Positions 7,620-17,700 of a DNA stretch of 64,000 nt are shown piece by piece. A program made the position numbers and the translations under genes. Position 1 is the first letter of the stretch. Every line of letters starts with the position of its first letter. Under the pieces are notes generated by a model. It was given only the letters and a program-made list of their open reading frames with translations. It ran no database searches and was not told the origin of the DNA. Source of the stretch: Pseudomonas sp. PDM05. GTDB lineage: Bacteria > Pseudomonadota > Gammaproteobacteria > Pseudomonadales > Pseudomonadaceae. The stretch spans positions 62,001 through 126,000 of the forward strand of contig NZ_JACVAC010000009.1 of assembly GCF_014851685.1 (NCBI RefSeq). Direction: 5' to 3'.

Positions 7620-8688
7620 TCGCGGCGTTGGCTTCCAGCTCCCGCACCAGCGGCAACACGCGCTTGCCGAAGTATTCGACCTCTTCCTGGAAGTGCAGGA
7701 ACCCGGCGAGCACCAAATCCACCCCCACGGCCTTGAGCGCGACGATGCGTTCGGCAATCTGCTGCGGGGTGCCGATCAGGTTTGTCTTGAAGCCGTCGTT
7801 GTACTGCACCAGGTCCTCAAAGCTGGACTTGGCCCAATTGCCCTCGCCTTCCGGCGACGCCTTGCCCGCCTGCCTGGCCCCGTCGCCAAAGGCATTCACC
7901 GCTTCCGGGTCGGCCTTGTCGATGATCTCGGCGAGCACGGCGCGGGCTTCTTCTTCGGTGTCGCGGGCGATCACAAAGGCGTTCACGCCGATTTTGACCG
8001 AATGGTTATTCGCCGCCGCCTTGGCGCGGATGTCATCGACCTGAGCCTTGATGCCTTGCGGGGTGTTGCCGTTGGTGAAATACCAGTCCGACACCCGCGC
8101 CGCCATGTCCCGCGCAGCCCGTGAGCTGCCGCCCTGGAACACTTCCGGCAGGCCCAATGGCTTTGGTTTGAGCGTGTAGTTGTTGAAACGGTAGAAATCG
8201 CCTTTAAAGGTGAAATCGTCCTCGGTCCAGATGCCTTTGAGCGCGCGGATAAATTCTTCGGAGCGGCGATAACGCTCATCGTGCTCCAGCCAGTGTTCGC
8301 CAATAGCCTGGAACTCGCCCTTGAACCAGCCGCTGACGATATTGACCGCGATACGGCCATTGGTGAGCTGGTCGATGGTCGCCAGTTGCTTGGCCGCCAA
8401 CGCCGGTTGCCACGGGCCGGGCAGGATCGCGGCGATCACTTTGAGGGTGGTGGTCGCGGCCAGCAGCGCATGGCTGAACGCCACGGATTCATGCTGGTTC
8501 TCGGCACCGTAGCCGGCGGTAAAGCGGATCTGGGTCAAGCCATATTCAAAGCCGGCCGCTTCCGCCAGCTGCGCCAGTTTGCGGTTGTAGTCGATGCCCC
8601 AGTGGGTACGTTGCTCGATCTTGCTGACCACCAACCCGCCACTGACGTTGGGCACCCAGTAGGCAAATTTCACAGGCTTCTGACTCAT
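7591..8688 (-). CDS. sfnG: Dimethyl-sulfone monooxygenase (FMNH2-dependent)
   Basis: The 365-residue luciferase-like TIM-barrel monooxygenase converts dimethyl sulfone to methanesulfinate, allowing organosulfur to be used when sulfate is scarce. The N-terminus (FAYWVPNVSGGLVVSKIEQRT) and the motifs INIVSGWFKGEF-like (VNIVSGWFKGEF) and EVFQGGSSRAARDMAARVSDW are those of SfnG. Reduced FMN must come from a separate reductase not encoded here. A strong -24/-12 element lies 41 bases upstream of the start codon, fitting the sigma-54 control of sfn genes by SfnR in P. putida; no sfnR is in the window. Confidence 0.93.
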   Translation of the reverse strand: MSQKPVKFAYWVPNVSGGLVVSKIEQRTHWGIDYNRKLAQLAEAAGFEYGLTQIRFTAGYGAENQHESVAFSHALLAATTTLKVIAAILPGPWQPALAAKQLATIDQLTNGRIAVNIVSGWFKGEFQAIGEHWLEHDERYRRSEEFIRALKGIWTEDDFTFKGDFYRFNNYTLKPKPLGLPEVFQGGSSRAARDMAARVSDWYFTNGNTPQGIKAQVDDIRAKAAANNHSVKIGVNAFVIARDTEEEARAVLAEIIDKADPEAVNAFGDGARQAGKASPEGEGNWAKSSFEDLVQYNDGFKTNLIGTPQQIAERIVALKAVGVDLVLAGFLHFQEEVEYFGKRVLPLVRELEANAAINVVSELAV

Positions 8689-8728
8689 CGAACACTACCT
8701 CGTACAAATGGGATGTACCCAAGGCTTG

Positions 8729-8744
8729 AGCAGCAAGCGTGCCA
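8729..8744 (-). promoter_or_regulatory. Sigma-54 promoter of sfnG
   Basis: On the minus strand the sequence is TGGCACG-CTTG-CTGCT, one mismatch from TGGCACG-N4-TTGCT, with exactly 10 bases between the GG and GC dinucleotides. The expected transcript start near 8718 leaves a short leader before sfnG. Confidence 0.75.
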
Positions 8745-8831
8745 GCCAGGGCAAACGCCCGTGGCAAGGGGGTTGCGGCGCTTGGCGGGCAAAACCGTCA
8801 CTGCACTGGATTACGCCGGTTTGTCGATTCG

Positions 8832-8849
8832 CTGTTGCCAGGGCAACAG
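8832..8849. promoter_or_regulatory. 18-bp palindrome, candidate enhancer site between divergent sulfur genes
   Basis: CTGTTGCC-AG-GGCAACAG is a perfect 8-bp inverted repeat. It lies about 45 bases upstream of the plus-strand -24 element and about 90 bases upstream of the minus-strand one, where an enhancer-binding protein such as SfnR could serve both. The identity of the binder is inferred. Confidence 0.5.
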
Positions 8850-8889
8850 TCACGGCGGCCTTGCCCCCGCAAACACGGGCCCGCGCACC

Positions 8890-8906
8890 CGGCACGGACT
8901 GTGCAA
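8890..8906 (+). promoter_or_regulatory. Sigma-54 promoter of the acyl-CoA-dehydrogenase-like gene
   Basis: CGGCACG-GACT-GTGCA has the -24 GG and -12 GC separated by 10 bases and differs from the consensus at two positions. The start codon is 38 bases downstream. Confidence 0.65.
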
Positions 8907-8943
8907 TCGCCCTTGCATTGATCACAGCCCAGGAACCCTTGCC

Positions 8944-10182
8944 ATGACCGAACACCACGTCATCAACCCGCTGTCCACCGGCGTCGATTACCCCACGCTG
9001 GCCGCCCGCTTCCGGCCGATCTTCGCGCGTATCGCCGCAGGCGCCGTGCAGCGCGAACAGGCCCGCACCCTGCCCCATGAGCCGATCCAATGGCTCAAGG
9101 AGGCGGGTTTCGGCGCAGTACGCGTGCCAGTGGAATACGGCGGCGGCGGCGCGTCCCTGCCGCAGCTGTTTGAACTGTTGATCGAACTGGCCGCCGCCGA
9201 TTCCAACGTGCCCCAGGCCCTGCGCGGGCACTTCGCATTTGCCGAAGACCGCCTCAACGCGCCGCCGAGTGCCGGTCGCGACCTATGGTTCAAGCGTTTT
9301 GTCGACGGCGACATCGTTGGCTGCGCCTGGACCGAAATCGGTAACGTCGCCATTGGTGATGTGGTGACCCAGGTCAGCCCTGACGGCGACCAGTGGAAAC
9401 TCAACGGTGAAAAGTTCTACAGCACCGGCAGCATTTTCGCCGACTGGATCGACGTGTATGCCCAGCGCAGCGACACAGGTGGCGATGTGATCGCCGCCAC
9501 CCGCGCACGCCAGCCCGGTGTGGAGCACAGCGATGACTGGGACGGCTTTGGCCAGCGCACCACCGGCAGCGGCACCTCGCGGTTTACCGACGCGGTGGTA
9601 GAGGCTGAAAACGTCATCGACTTTGCCACGCGCTTCAAATACCAGACCGCGTTCTATCAGCTTGTGCTCTTAGCCAGCCTGGCCGGGATCGGCCGTGCCG
9701 CGCTGGTTGACGTGGCCGAGCAGGTGCGCAGCCGCAAGCGCATCTACAGCCATGGCAACGCGCCCCATGTCAGCGGGGATGCGCAGATCCAACAAGTGGT
9801 GGGCGAAGTCGCGGCACTGGTCTACGCCGCCGAGGCCAGCGCCTTGAAGGCCACGCTACCGGCACAACGGGCCTATGTGGCGCGGTTTGGCGGGGATGCT
9901 GCGGTGGAGCGCGAAGCCAATGTGGCGGCCGAGATTGAATCGGCGACCGCGCAGGTGGTGGTGTCGGACTTGATCCAGCGCGCCACCAGCCAATTATTCA
10001 ATGCACTGGGGGCATCGGATGTCCGCCAGGGCAAGGCCCTGGATCGGCATTGGCGCAATGCGCGCACAGTGTCGTCGCACAATCCGGTGATCTACAAGGC
10101 GCGGATTGTCGGGGATTGGCAGATCAATGGAACTGAGCCGCCGTTTGTGTGGCAGATCGGCAACGGGCCGGCGAGAGCCTGA
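8944..10182 (+). CDS. Acyl-CoA-dehydrogenase-like flavoprotein of sulfur metabolism (SfnC/DszC type)
   Basis: The 412-residue protein has the acyl-CoA dehydrogenase fold: an all-helical N-terminal domain, a middle beta domain with CAWTEIGN and LNGEKFYSTGSIFADW (about residues 125-165), and a C-terminal four-helix domain. Members that sit beside sfnG and alkanesulfonate genes act as FMNH2-dependent monooxygenases on organosulfur compounds (SfnC, DszC) rather than on acyl-CoA. The divergent sfnG and the sigma-54 promoter support that reading, but the substrate is unknown. An ordinary acyl-CoA dehydrogenase is less likely. Confidence 0.8.
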   Translation: MTEHHVINPLSTGVDYPTLAARFRPIFARIAAGAVQREQARTLPHEPIQWLKEAGFGAVRVPVEYGGGGASLPQLFELLIELAAADSNVPQALRGHFAFAEDRLNAPPSAGRDLWFKRFVDGDIVGCAWTEIGNVAIGDVVTQVSPDGDQWKLNGEKFYSTGSIFADWIDVYAQRSDTGGDVIAATRARQPGVEHSDDWDGFGQRTTGSGTSRFTDAVVEAENVIDFATRFKYQTAFYQLVLLASLAGIGRAALVDVAEQVRSRKRIYSHGNAPHVSGDAQIQQVVGEVAALVYAAEASALKATLPAQRAYVARFGGDAAVEREANVAAEIESATAQVVVSDLIQRATSQLFNALGASDVRQGKALDRHWRNARTVSSHNPVIYKARIVGDWQINGTEPPFVWQIGNGPARA

Positions 10183-10214
10183 GGCCAGCCTCGGTGAAAC
10201 CTGTGGGAGCGGTC

Positions 10215-11000
10215 TTAGAAGGCGAGTTTGTAGCCGATGGCCATCAGCATCACCGCCAGGCACGGGCGCAGTACGCCGTCCGGGAGTTTGCCGGTCATAT
10301 GGCTGCCGACGTAAATCCCCGGCAGCGACCCCATCAACAGGAAGCCCAGCAACTGCCAATCCATGTTGCCCATGCTGGCGTGGCCCAGGCCCGCGACCAG
10401 CGTCAGCGGCACGGCGTGGGCGATCTCGGTGCCGACCAGGCGCCGCGTGGCAAGGAACGGATAGAGGATAAACAGCGCCACGGTGCCGAGGGCGCCAGCG
10501 CCGATGGACGTCAGTGCGACCATGGTGCCCAGGATAGCCCCGGTAACCACCGTCAACAGGTTCAGGTTGCGCGGGCTCATGTGGTAGCTGTCGCCGGCAT
10601 GGCGCTGGGCGAAGGCCAACAGCTGCCTCTTGAACAGGATCGCCAGGGCGGTCAGCAACAGCACCACGCCGAGGGCCTGCTTGATCACCGCGTTCATCGA
10701 ACTGGGGTCGGTGTGCAGGCTGGCGAGGAACCACAGGGTCAGCAACACCGCGGGCACGCTGCCCAGGGTCAGCCAGCCGGTGATGGTCCAGTCGATGTTC
10801 TTGTTCTTGCCATGCACCAGCACGCCACCGGACTTGGTGATTGCCGCGTACAACAGGTCGGTGCCCACGGCGGTGGCCGGGTTGATGCCGAACCACAACA
10901 GGATCGGGGTCATCAACGAGCCCCCGCCCACACCGGTCATGCCCACGATAAAACCCACGATCAGGCCGGCAACGACGAAACCAAAATTACCCACATCCAT
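10215..11000 (-). CDS. TauE/SafE-family sulfite exporter-like membrane protein
   Basis: The 261-residue inner-membrane protein has about eight hydrophobic helices and the two family repeats; the first contains GMTGVGGGSLMTP (about residues 20-32) and the second ALTSIGAGALGTVAL. The family exports sulfite, sulfoacetate and related anions. Its place next to two organosulfur monooxygenase genes, which release sulfite, supports sulfite or sulfonate export, though it is convergent with them and not in their operon. Confidence 0.87.
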   Translation of the reverse strand: MDVGNFGFVVAGLIVGFIVGMTGVGGGSLMTPILLWFGINPATAVGTDLLYAAITKSGGVLVHGKNKNIDWTITGWLTLGSVPAVLLTLWFLASLHTDPSSMNAVIKQALGVVLLLTALAILFKRQLLAFAQRHAGDSYHMSPRNLNLLTVVTGAILGTMVALTSIGAGALGTVALFILYPFLATRRLVGTEIAHAVPLTLVAGLGHASMGNMDWQLLGFLLMGSLPGIYVGSHMTGKLPDGVLRPCLAVMLMAIGYKLAF

Positions 11001-11132
11001 TACAGCTACCTGCGGCCATATAAATTTCTGGCCGCAGGATAGCGATTTTTCTTATAACCACTTATATCAATATGATCTGACTTTAGATCATTTTGCGCTT
11101 TACCCCCCGCATCCAACCGCCCTGCAACGCTT

Positions 11133-11267
11133 TGTAGTGAGCGGGCTTGCCCCGCGCTGGGTGGCGAAGCCGCCCTGAATCCAGGCACCTCGGTCTTTCA
11201 GACACACCGCGGCGTCCCGTTTGGGGCGGCTTCGCCCCCCAGCGCGGGGCAAGCCCGCTCACTACAA
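11133..11267. repeat. Long inverted-repeat element, copy 1
   Basis: The arms TGTAGTGAGCGGGCTTGCCC and its near complement at the right end enclose a second pair around GGCGAAGCCGCC/GGGGCGGCTTCGCC and a core with ACACCGCGGCG. A copy of the same overall layout lies at 35487-35620. The element reads as a REP-family mosaic and has no coding sense. Confidence 0.85.
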
Positions 11268-11284
11268 CTTGGGGGATCGTGGGG

Positions 11285-12586
11285 TCAAGGCACGCTGGGC
11301 AACCACAGGCGAAAGCGCGCACCGCCCAGCGGCGAGGCCTGGGCGATCAACGTACCGCCCTGGGCCTGCATGGCGCGTCGGCTGATCGCCAACCCCAGGC
11401 CGAAACCGCCGGTGGCGCGGTCGCGGCTGCGGTCGAGGCGGTAGAACGGCTCGAAGATACGATCACGCTGGTCCAGTGGGATGCCGATGCCATCGTCGTC
11501 GACCCAGATCTCGCAGCCGTCGGCCCCGACCTTGACCCCCACTTGAATGCGTCCATCGCAGTAGCGCGTGGCATTGCGCAGCAGGTTTTGCAGCACGCGG
11601 GCGGTGAGACGCGGGTCGAGGTTGAAGCGTTCGACGGCGCAGTCCAGGGCCACATCGATGACGATGTCGGGGTTCTCCAGTTCGTCATCGACGCTGCCGA
11701 GCACGCTGTCGATAAACTCATCGAGCACCACGTCGACCCGCTCCGGCAACTGCGCCGGGTTTTGCAGGCGGCTGTAGGAAAGCAGTTCCAGCACCAGTTC
11801 ATCCAGCTCGCGGATATGCGCCACCAGGCTTTGCAGGCGTGCGCGGCTGGCCTCGGGCAAGTCATCGGACAGCGCCAGGGCCAGGCCGAAATCCAGGCGC
11901 GTGAGCGGTGTGCGCAGTTCATGGGAGACGGCGTTGAGCAAATCGCGCTGCTGGTTGAGCAGGTGCTCGATGTCATCGGCCATGGTGTCGAACACCGCCG
12001 CGAGGCTGCCGATGTTGGAGCTGGATGGAATCCGCGTACGCTCCGCCAAATTGCCCCGCCCCAGTTGTGCGGCAGTGCTTTTCAGGCGCTCCAGGTCTCG
12101 CCAGTGCGGGCGCAGCCAGACCAGCAGGCACGCCAGCAGCGCGGCGCCGATCAGCACGTTCATCGACCAATACAGCAGGTTCATGTCCAGTGGGTCGGGC
12201 GGGATGGTCAGCTTGACCACAAACTGTTGGTTGATCGGCGAACTGATGTCCTCCATCCAACCCCATTCGCCCAGGCGGATCACCGGTTTGCCGGCCGCCA
12301 GTTGTTGCTCTTCTTCTGGTGTGTAGCTGGCGTCCTGGCGCAACAGCAATTGCACTTTGAGCGGCGCGAAATCGGCGTTGAGGTGTTCAGTGACCTGGGA
12401 CCAGCGCTCCACCGGCGCGCGCAGGTATTGCTTGACGATCAGCTTCTGCATGCCCCGCGACTGCTCGACGTTGTAGTCCATGTAGCGGTGTTCGAACAGT
12501 TGGATCACCAGCTTGGGAATCAGGAACGTCGCTGCGCTGTAGGTGACGATGATGATCAGGTACAGCCTGAGGAGTACACGAAACAT
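11285..12586 (-). CDS. parS: Sensor histidine kinase, ParS/RstB-like
   Basis: The 433-residue inner-membrane kinase has a first transmembrane helix at residues about 7-27, a periplasmic region to about 140, a second helix (MNVLIGAALLACLLVWL) and a HAMP linker. The dimerisation domain carries the phosphorylated His in LLNAVSHELRTPLTR, and the ATPase domain has the boxes LLRNATRY, DDDGIGI and GGFGLGLAI. It is 3 bases downstream of its response regulator. Pairing with an adjacent RND pump matches the ParRS-ParXY layout of P. putida, hence the symbol, which is by context. Confidence 0.8.
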   Translation of the reverse strand: MFRVLLRLYLIIIVTYSAATFLIPKLVIQLFEHRYMDYNVEQSRGMQKLIVKQYLRAPVERWSQVTEHLNADFAPLKVQLLLRQDASYTPEEEQQLAAGKPVIRLGEWGWMEDISSPINQQFVVKLTIPPDPLDMNLLYWSMNVLIGAALLACLLVWLRPHWRDLERLKSTAAQLGRGNLAERTRIPSSSNIGSLAAVFDTMADDIEHLLNQQRDLLNAVSHELRTPLTRLDFGLALALSDDLPEASRARLQSLVAHIRELDELVLELLSYSRLQNPAQLPERVDVVLDEFIDSVLGSVDDELENPDIVIDVALDCAVERFNLDPRLTARVLQNLLRNATRYCDGRIQVGVKVGADGCEIWVDDDGIGIPLDQRDRIFEPFYRLDRSRDRATGGFGLGLAISRRAMQAQGGTLIAQASPLGGARFRLWLPSVP

Positions 12587-12589
12587 CGC

Positions 12590-13291
12590 TTAGCATTCCC
12601 ACTCGGAACGGCTGAACAGGTAGCCCTTGCCCCACACCGTCTTGATCTTGCGCGCTTCGCCGGCGTGGTCGTCGAACTTGCGGCGCAGCTTGGAGATCGC
12701 CACGTCCACCGAGCGGTCGGTGCCGTTGAACTCGATGCCGCGCAGGCGTTGCAGGATCTGGTCGCGGCTGAGCACTTCACCGGCATGCCGGGCCAGCACC
12801 ACCAGCAGGTTGTATTCGCCGCTGGACAGCTCCACCACCTGTTCGCGCCAGGTCACGGTGCGCTCCGACAGATCGATGCACAGGTTGCCCATGATGATCT
12901 GGTCGTTGGCCACCTGCGGCTCGGACAGGCTGCTGCGGCGCAGCAAGGTGCGCACACGGGCCAGCAGCACGCGAGGTTCGCAGGGTTTGGTGACGTAGTC
13001 GTCGGCGCCCATTTCCAGGCCCAGCACCTGATCGTGGCTGTCGTCGCGGGCGGTCAGCATCAGGATCGGCAGGCCCGCCGAGTCGGCGCGCAGCAGGCGG
13101 CACACTTGCAGGCCGTCGAGGCCGGGCAGCATCAGGTCGAGGATCACCAGGTCCGGCGGGTTCAGGCGTGCGCGTTCACGGACATGATCGCCACGGCTGA
13201 GCACACTGACGTGGTAGCCATTGCGTTCCAGGTAGCTGGCAATCAGCTCGGAAAGTGCGGCGTCGTCTTCCACCAGGAGGATGTTGGGCAT
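12590..13291 (-). CDS. parR: Response regulator, OmpR/PhoB family
   Basis: The 233-residue regulator has an N-terminal receiver with acidic pocket VEDD, phosphoacceptor Asp in LVILDLMLPG (about residue 51) and Lys in YVTKPCEPR, followed by a winged-helix DNA-binding domain (VSRDQILQRLRGIEFNG..DRSVDVAISKLR). It is the first gene of a two-gene operon with the kinase and diverges from the RND pump genes 290 bases away, which are its likely targets. The name parR follows context with ParXY-type pumps and is tentative. Confidence 0.82.
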   Translation of the reverse strand: MPNILLVEDDAALSELIASYLERNGYHVSVLSRGDHVRERARLNPPDLVILDLMLPGLDGLQVCRLLRADSAGLPILMLTARDDSHDQVLGLEMGADDYVTKPCEPRVLLARVRTLLRRSSLSEPQVANDQIIMGNLCIDLSERTVTWREQVVELSSGEYNLLVVLARHAGEVLSRDQILQRLRGIEFNGTDRSVDVAISKLRRKFDDHAGEARKIKTVWGKGYLFSRSEWEC

Positions 13292-13332
13292 GGTGTTTCC
13301 AGTAGATACGGTTAAAAGTCATACACAAATCC

Positions 13333-13426
13333 AATGTGGGAGCGGGCTTGCTCGCGAATGCGGTGGGCCAGCCAACGCATCAGGTGACTGACCCACCGCA
13401 TTCGCGAGCAAGCCCGCTCCCACATT
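13333..13426. repeat. REP pair (inverted)
   Basis: AATGTGGGAGCGGGCTTGCT and its complement face each other across about 55 bases, with CGCGAATGCGGTGGG/CCCACCGCATTCGCG as inner arms. It lies between the divergent response regulator and adaptor genes, so it may take part in the shared promoter region or simply occupy it. Confidence 0.85.
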
Positions 13427-13581
13427 ATTCGATCTTTGGTGTTTGCAGGATTGTGCAAGGATATACGTCCTCTGCCGACTATGGGCGGCACCTTACATTT
13501 CTTCACACACCCCCTACATAGCTTCACAGCACTCCCCCACCCGTGACCTTAGGATGCACCTCTCATTATTGGGATAAGAGC

Positions 13582-14736
13582 ATGTCGAAGAATCTGTTTG
13601 CGCCATTTTGCCTGCTGGCCCTCACCCTGGCCCTGAGCGCGTGTGGCGACTCTGGCGCCGAAACGCCGCAAATGCCCCTGGCCAAAGTGCGCATCGAAAC
13701 CCTGGAAGCCAAGCCCCTGTCGATCAGCAGCGAGCTGAGCGGGCGCATTGCCGCGCCGCGCATCGCTGAAGTGCGCGCACGGGTCGCCGGCGTGGTGATG
13801 CAGCGGGTGTTCAAGGAGGGCCATGACGTCAAACAGGGCGACGTGCTGTTTCGCATCGACCCCGCGCCGTTCAAGGCCGACCTCGACAGTGCCCTGGCCA
13901 ACTTGAGCAAGGCCGAGGCAGACGCCTTCAAGGCGCGCCTGCAGGAGCAGCGCTACAGCCAATTGGTGGAAGGCAACGCCATCAGCGGCCAGGACTACGA
14001 CAACGCCCGCGCCGCCGTGCGCCAGACCAACGCCGAAGTCGCCGCCAACAAGGCCGCCGTCGAGCGCGCCAGGTTGAACCTGGGCTACGCCACCGTGACC
14101 GCGCCGATTTCCGGGCGTATCGGCCGGGCGCTGGTCACCGAAGGCGCCCTGGTGGGCCAGAACGAAGCCACGCCGCTGGCGATCATCCAGCAGTTGGACC
14201 CGATCCACGCCGACCTGACCCAATCCACCCGTGAGCTGAATGATCTACGCCGCGCCTTCCGTGCCGGTAGCTTGAAGCAGGTTGGCCAGGACCAGGCCAA
14301 GGCCACGCTGGTCCAGGACGATGGCAGCCTTTACCCGTTGCCAGGCAAGTTGCTGTTCGCCGAGATCAGTGTCGACCCCGGCACCGGCCAGATCATCCTG
14401 CGCAGCGAGTTCCCCAACCCGGACCTCGACCTGTTGCCCGGCAGCTTTGTGCGGGTGCGCCTGGAGCAGGCCGTCGACAGCCAAGGCATCAGCGTTCCGC
14501 AACGCGCCATCACCCGTGACAGCGCGGGCATCCCCATGGTGTTGCTATTGGACGCCGAGCAGACCGTCAGCCAGCAACCTGTGGAGCTGGGTGCGGTGAT
14601 CAACGATCGCTGGGTGGTCAGCCACGGCCTCAAGCCCGGTGACCGCATCATCGTCGAAGGCCTGCAACACGCCCGCCCCGGGGAAAAAGTCGAGGTGGAC
14701 GACAGCCCAACCTCCGGCCAGCTCGCAAAGGAATAA
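13582..14736 (+). CDS. parX: RND efflux periplasmic adaptor lipoprotein (MexA/ParX type)
   Basis: The 384-residue membrane-fusion protein starts with a lipoprotein signal (MSKNLFAPFCLLALTLALSAC) whose Cys is at residue 21. The lipoyl halves (RVAGVVMQRVFKEGHDVKQGDVLFRID and the later VTAPISGRIGRALVTEGALV region), the coiled-coil hairpin between them and the beta-barrel domain are in the normal order. It links the inner-membrane pump to an outer-membrane channel. The ATG at 13582 is chosen because it begins the signal peptide. The permease gene follows after 6 bases. Confidence 0.92.
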   Translation: MSKNLFAPFCLLALTLALSACGDSGAETPQMPLAKVRIETLEAKPLSISSELSGRIAAPRIAEVRARVAGVVMQRVFKEGHDVKQGDVLFRIDPAPFKADLDSALANLSKAEADAFKARLQEQRYSQLVEGNAISGQDYDNARAAVRQTNAEVAANKAAVERARLNLGYATVTAPISGRIGRALVTEGALVGQNEATPLAIIQQLDPIHADLTQSTRELNDLRRAFRAGSLKQVGQDQAKATLVQDDGSLYPLPGKLLFAEISVDPGTGQIILRSEFPNPDLDLLPGSFVRVRLEQAVDSQGISVPQRAITRDSAGIPMVLLLDAEQTVSQQPVELGAVINDRWVVSHGLKPGDRIIVEGLQHARPGEKVEVDDSPTSGQLAKE

Positions 14737-14742
14737 TCCGAC

Positions 14743-17700
14743 ATGCCGCAGTTCTTTATTGACCGCCCGATCTTCGCCTGGGTGGTCGCCCTGTTCATCC
14801 TGCTCGCCGGTTTGCTGGCGATCCCGCAGTTGCCGGTGGCGCAGTACCCCAACGTCGCGCCGCCCAAGGTGGAAATCTACGCGGTGTACCCCGGCGCCTC
14901 GGCGCAGACCCTGGATCAAAGCGTGGTCAGCTTGATCGAGCAGGAGCTCAACGGCGCCGATCACCTGCTGTATTTCGAGTCCCAGAGCAGCCTCGGTTCG
15001 GCCACTATCACCGCCACCTTCCAGCCGGGCACCAACCCGGAAATGGCCCAGGTCGATGTGCAAAACCGCCTCAAAGCGGTAGAGCCGCGCTTGCCGCAAG
15101 CCGTGACCCAGCAGGGTTTGCAGGTGGAGAAAGTTTCCGCTGGCTTCCTGCTGTTGGTGACCCTCACGTCTAACGACGGCAAGCTTGATGACGTGGCGCT
15201 CAGCGATTACCTGGCGCGCAACGTGATGAACGAGCTCAAGCGCCTGGACGGTGTGGGCAAGGCCCAGCTGTACGGCGCCGAACGCGCGATGCGCATCTGG
15301 GTCGACCCGCAGAAGCTGATCGGTTTCAACCTCACGCCCGCCGATGTGAATGCGGCGATCAGCGCGCAGAACGCCCAGGTTTCAGCGGGCAGCATCGGCG
15401 ATCTGCCGGGAACAAACACCCAGGAAATCACGGCTGCGATCCTGGTCAAGGGCCAGCTGTCCACGCCGGCGGAGTTCGCCGACATCGTGCTCAAGGCCAA
15501 CCCCGACGGCTCTACCGTGCGCATCGGCGATGTGGCACGGGTGGAAATCGGCAGCCAGGAATACCAGTTCTCCACGCGCCTGAACGGCAAGCCGTCCACC
15601 GCCGTCAGCGTGCAACTGGCGCCGGGCGCCAACGCGTTGAACACCGCGACCCTGGTGCGGGCAAAGATGGATGAGCTGTCGCGCTACTTCCCGGCGAACG
15701 TGGAGTACAAGATTCCGTACGACACCTCGCCGTTCGTCAAAGTCTCGATCACCAAGGTGGTCTACACCTTGCTCGAGGCCATGGCGCTGGTGTTCGCGGT
15801 GATGTTCCTGTTCCTGCAGAACGTGCGCTACACGCTGATCCCCACGCTGGTGGTGCCGATTGCGTTGATGGGTACCTTTGCCACCATGTTGCTGCTGGGG
15901 TTCTCGATCAACGTGCTGACCATGTTTGGCATGGTGCTAGCGATCGGCATCCTGGTGGACGATGCAATCGTGGTGGTGGAGAACGTCGAGCGGATCATGG
16001 TCACCGAAGGCCTGTCGCCCAAGGAAGCCACGCGTAAAGCCATGGGCCAGATCACCGGGGCCATTGTCGGCATCACCCTGGTGCTGGTGGCAGTGTTCCT
16101 GCCGATGGCGTTCATGGCCGGTTCGGTGGGGGTGATCTATCAGCAGTTCTCGCTGTCGATGGCCACCTCGATCCTGTTCTCGGCGTTCCTCGCCCTGACC
16201 TTGACGCCAGCGCTGTGCGCCACCTTGCTCAAACCGATTGCCAAGGATGAACACCACGCCAAGGGCGGGTTCTTCGGTTGGTTCAACCGCCGTTTTGAAC
16301 AGCTCACCGACCGCTACGAAGGCTGGGTGGCCTATGCCCTCAAACGCAGCGGCCGCTACCTGTTGATCTATGCCGTGCTGCTGGTGGGCCTGGGGCTGAT
16401 GTTCATGCGCCTGCCCTCCTCGTTCCTGCCGGTGGAAGACCAGGGCTACACCATCACCGACATCCAACTGCCGCCCGGCGCGAGCAAGAACCGCACGGTG
16501 CAGGTCGCCGAGCAGATCGAGGCGCATAACGCCGGGGAGCCCGGGGTGGGCGATACCACCATGATCATGGGCTTCAGTTTCTCCGGCTCGGGGCAGAACG
16601 CGGCGCTGGCGTTTACCACGCTCAAGGATTGGTCGCAGCGTGGCGGCGATGATTCGGCCCTGGCGATTGCCGACCGCGCCAACGCCGCTTTCAGCGAGCT
16701 CAAGGATGCGATTGCCTACGCGATCCTGCCGCCGCCGGTGGATGGTCTGGGCACGTCGAGCGGGTTTGAATTCCGCTTGCAGGACCGGGGTGGCGTCGGT
16801 CATGCGGGACTGATGGCGGCGCGCACCGAGTTGCTCGCGGCCGCCGCGAAAAGCCCGATCCTCGCCAACGTGCGTGAAAGTGCCCTGGCCGAAGCGCCGC
16901 AGGTGCAGTTGGTGGTGGACCGCAAGCAAGCGAATGCGCTGGGCGTGTCCTTCGCGGATGTGGGCAATGTGCTGTCGTCGGCCATCGGCTCGGCCTATAT
17001 CAACGACTTCCCCAACCAGGGCCGCATGCAGCGCGTGGTGGTGCAGGCCGAAGGCGACCAACGCAGCCAGGTGGCGGACGTGATGAAGATCAACGTACGC
17101 AACAACGCCGGGAAGATGGTGCCGCTGTCGGCGTTTGTCGAAGCCAAGTGGACCCAGGGCCCGGCGCAGTTGACGCGGTATAACGGCTACCCGGCAATTG
17201 CGATCAGCGGTGAAGCAGCGCCAGGGCACAGCACGGGCGAGGCGATGGATGAAATCCAGCGTCTGGTCAGCCAGTTGCCCGCTGGCCTGGGTCAGGAATG
17301 GACCGGGCTGTCGTTGCAGGAACGCTTGTCCGGTGCCCAGGCGCCGTTGCTGCTGGGCCTGTCGTTGTTGATCGTGTTCCTGTGCCTGGCGGCGCTGTAT
17401 GAAAGCTGGTCGATTCCAACGTCGGTGCTGCTGGTGGTGCCGCTGGGCGTGCTTGGCGCGGTGTTGGCAGTGACCTTGCGCGGCATGCCCAACGACGTGT
17501 TTTTCAAAGTGGGCTTGATCACCATCATCGGCCTGTCGGCGAAGAATGCGATTTTGATCATCGAGTTTGCCAAGGACTTGTACGACCAAGGTGAAGACTT
17601 GATCAGCGCGACATTGAAGGCCGCGCGCCTGCGTTTGCGGCCGATCATCATGACCTCGCTGGCGTTCATCCTTGGCGTGGTGCCGCTGGCGATTGCCACC

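Noticed and set aside
11147..13315. 722-codon open frame antisense to the ParRS-like genes
   Set aside because: Long only because of GC-rich codon bias on the other strand; the overlapping kinase and regulator have all family motifs.
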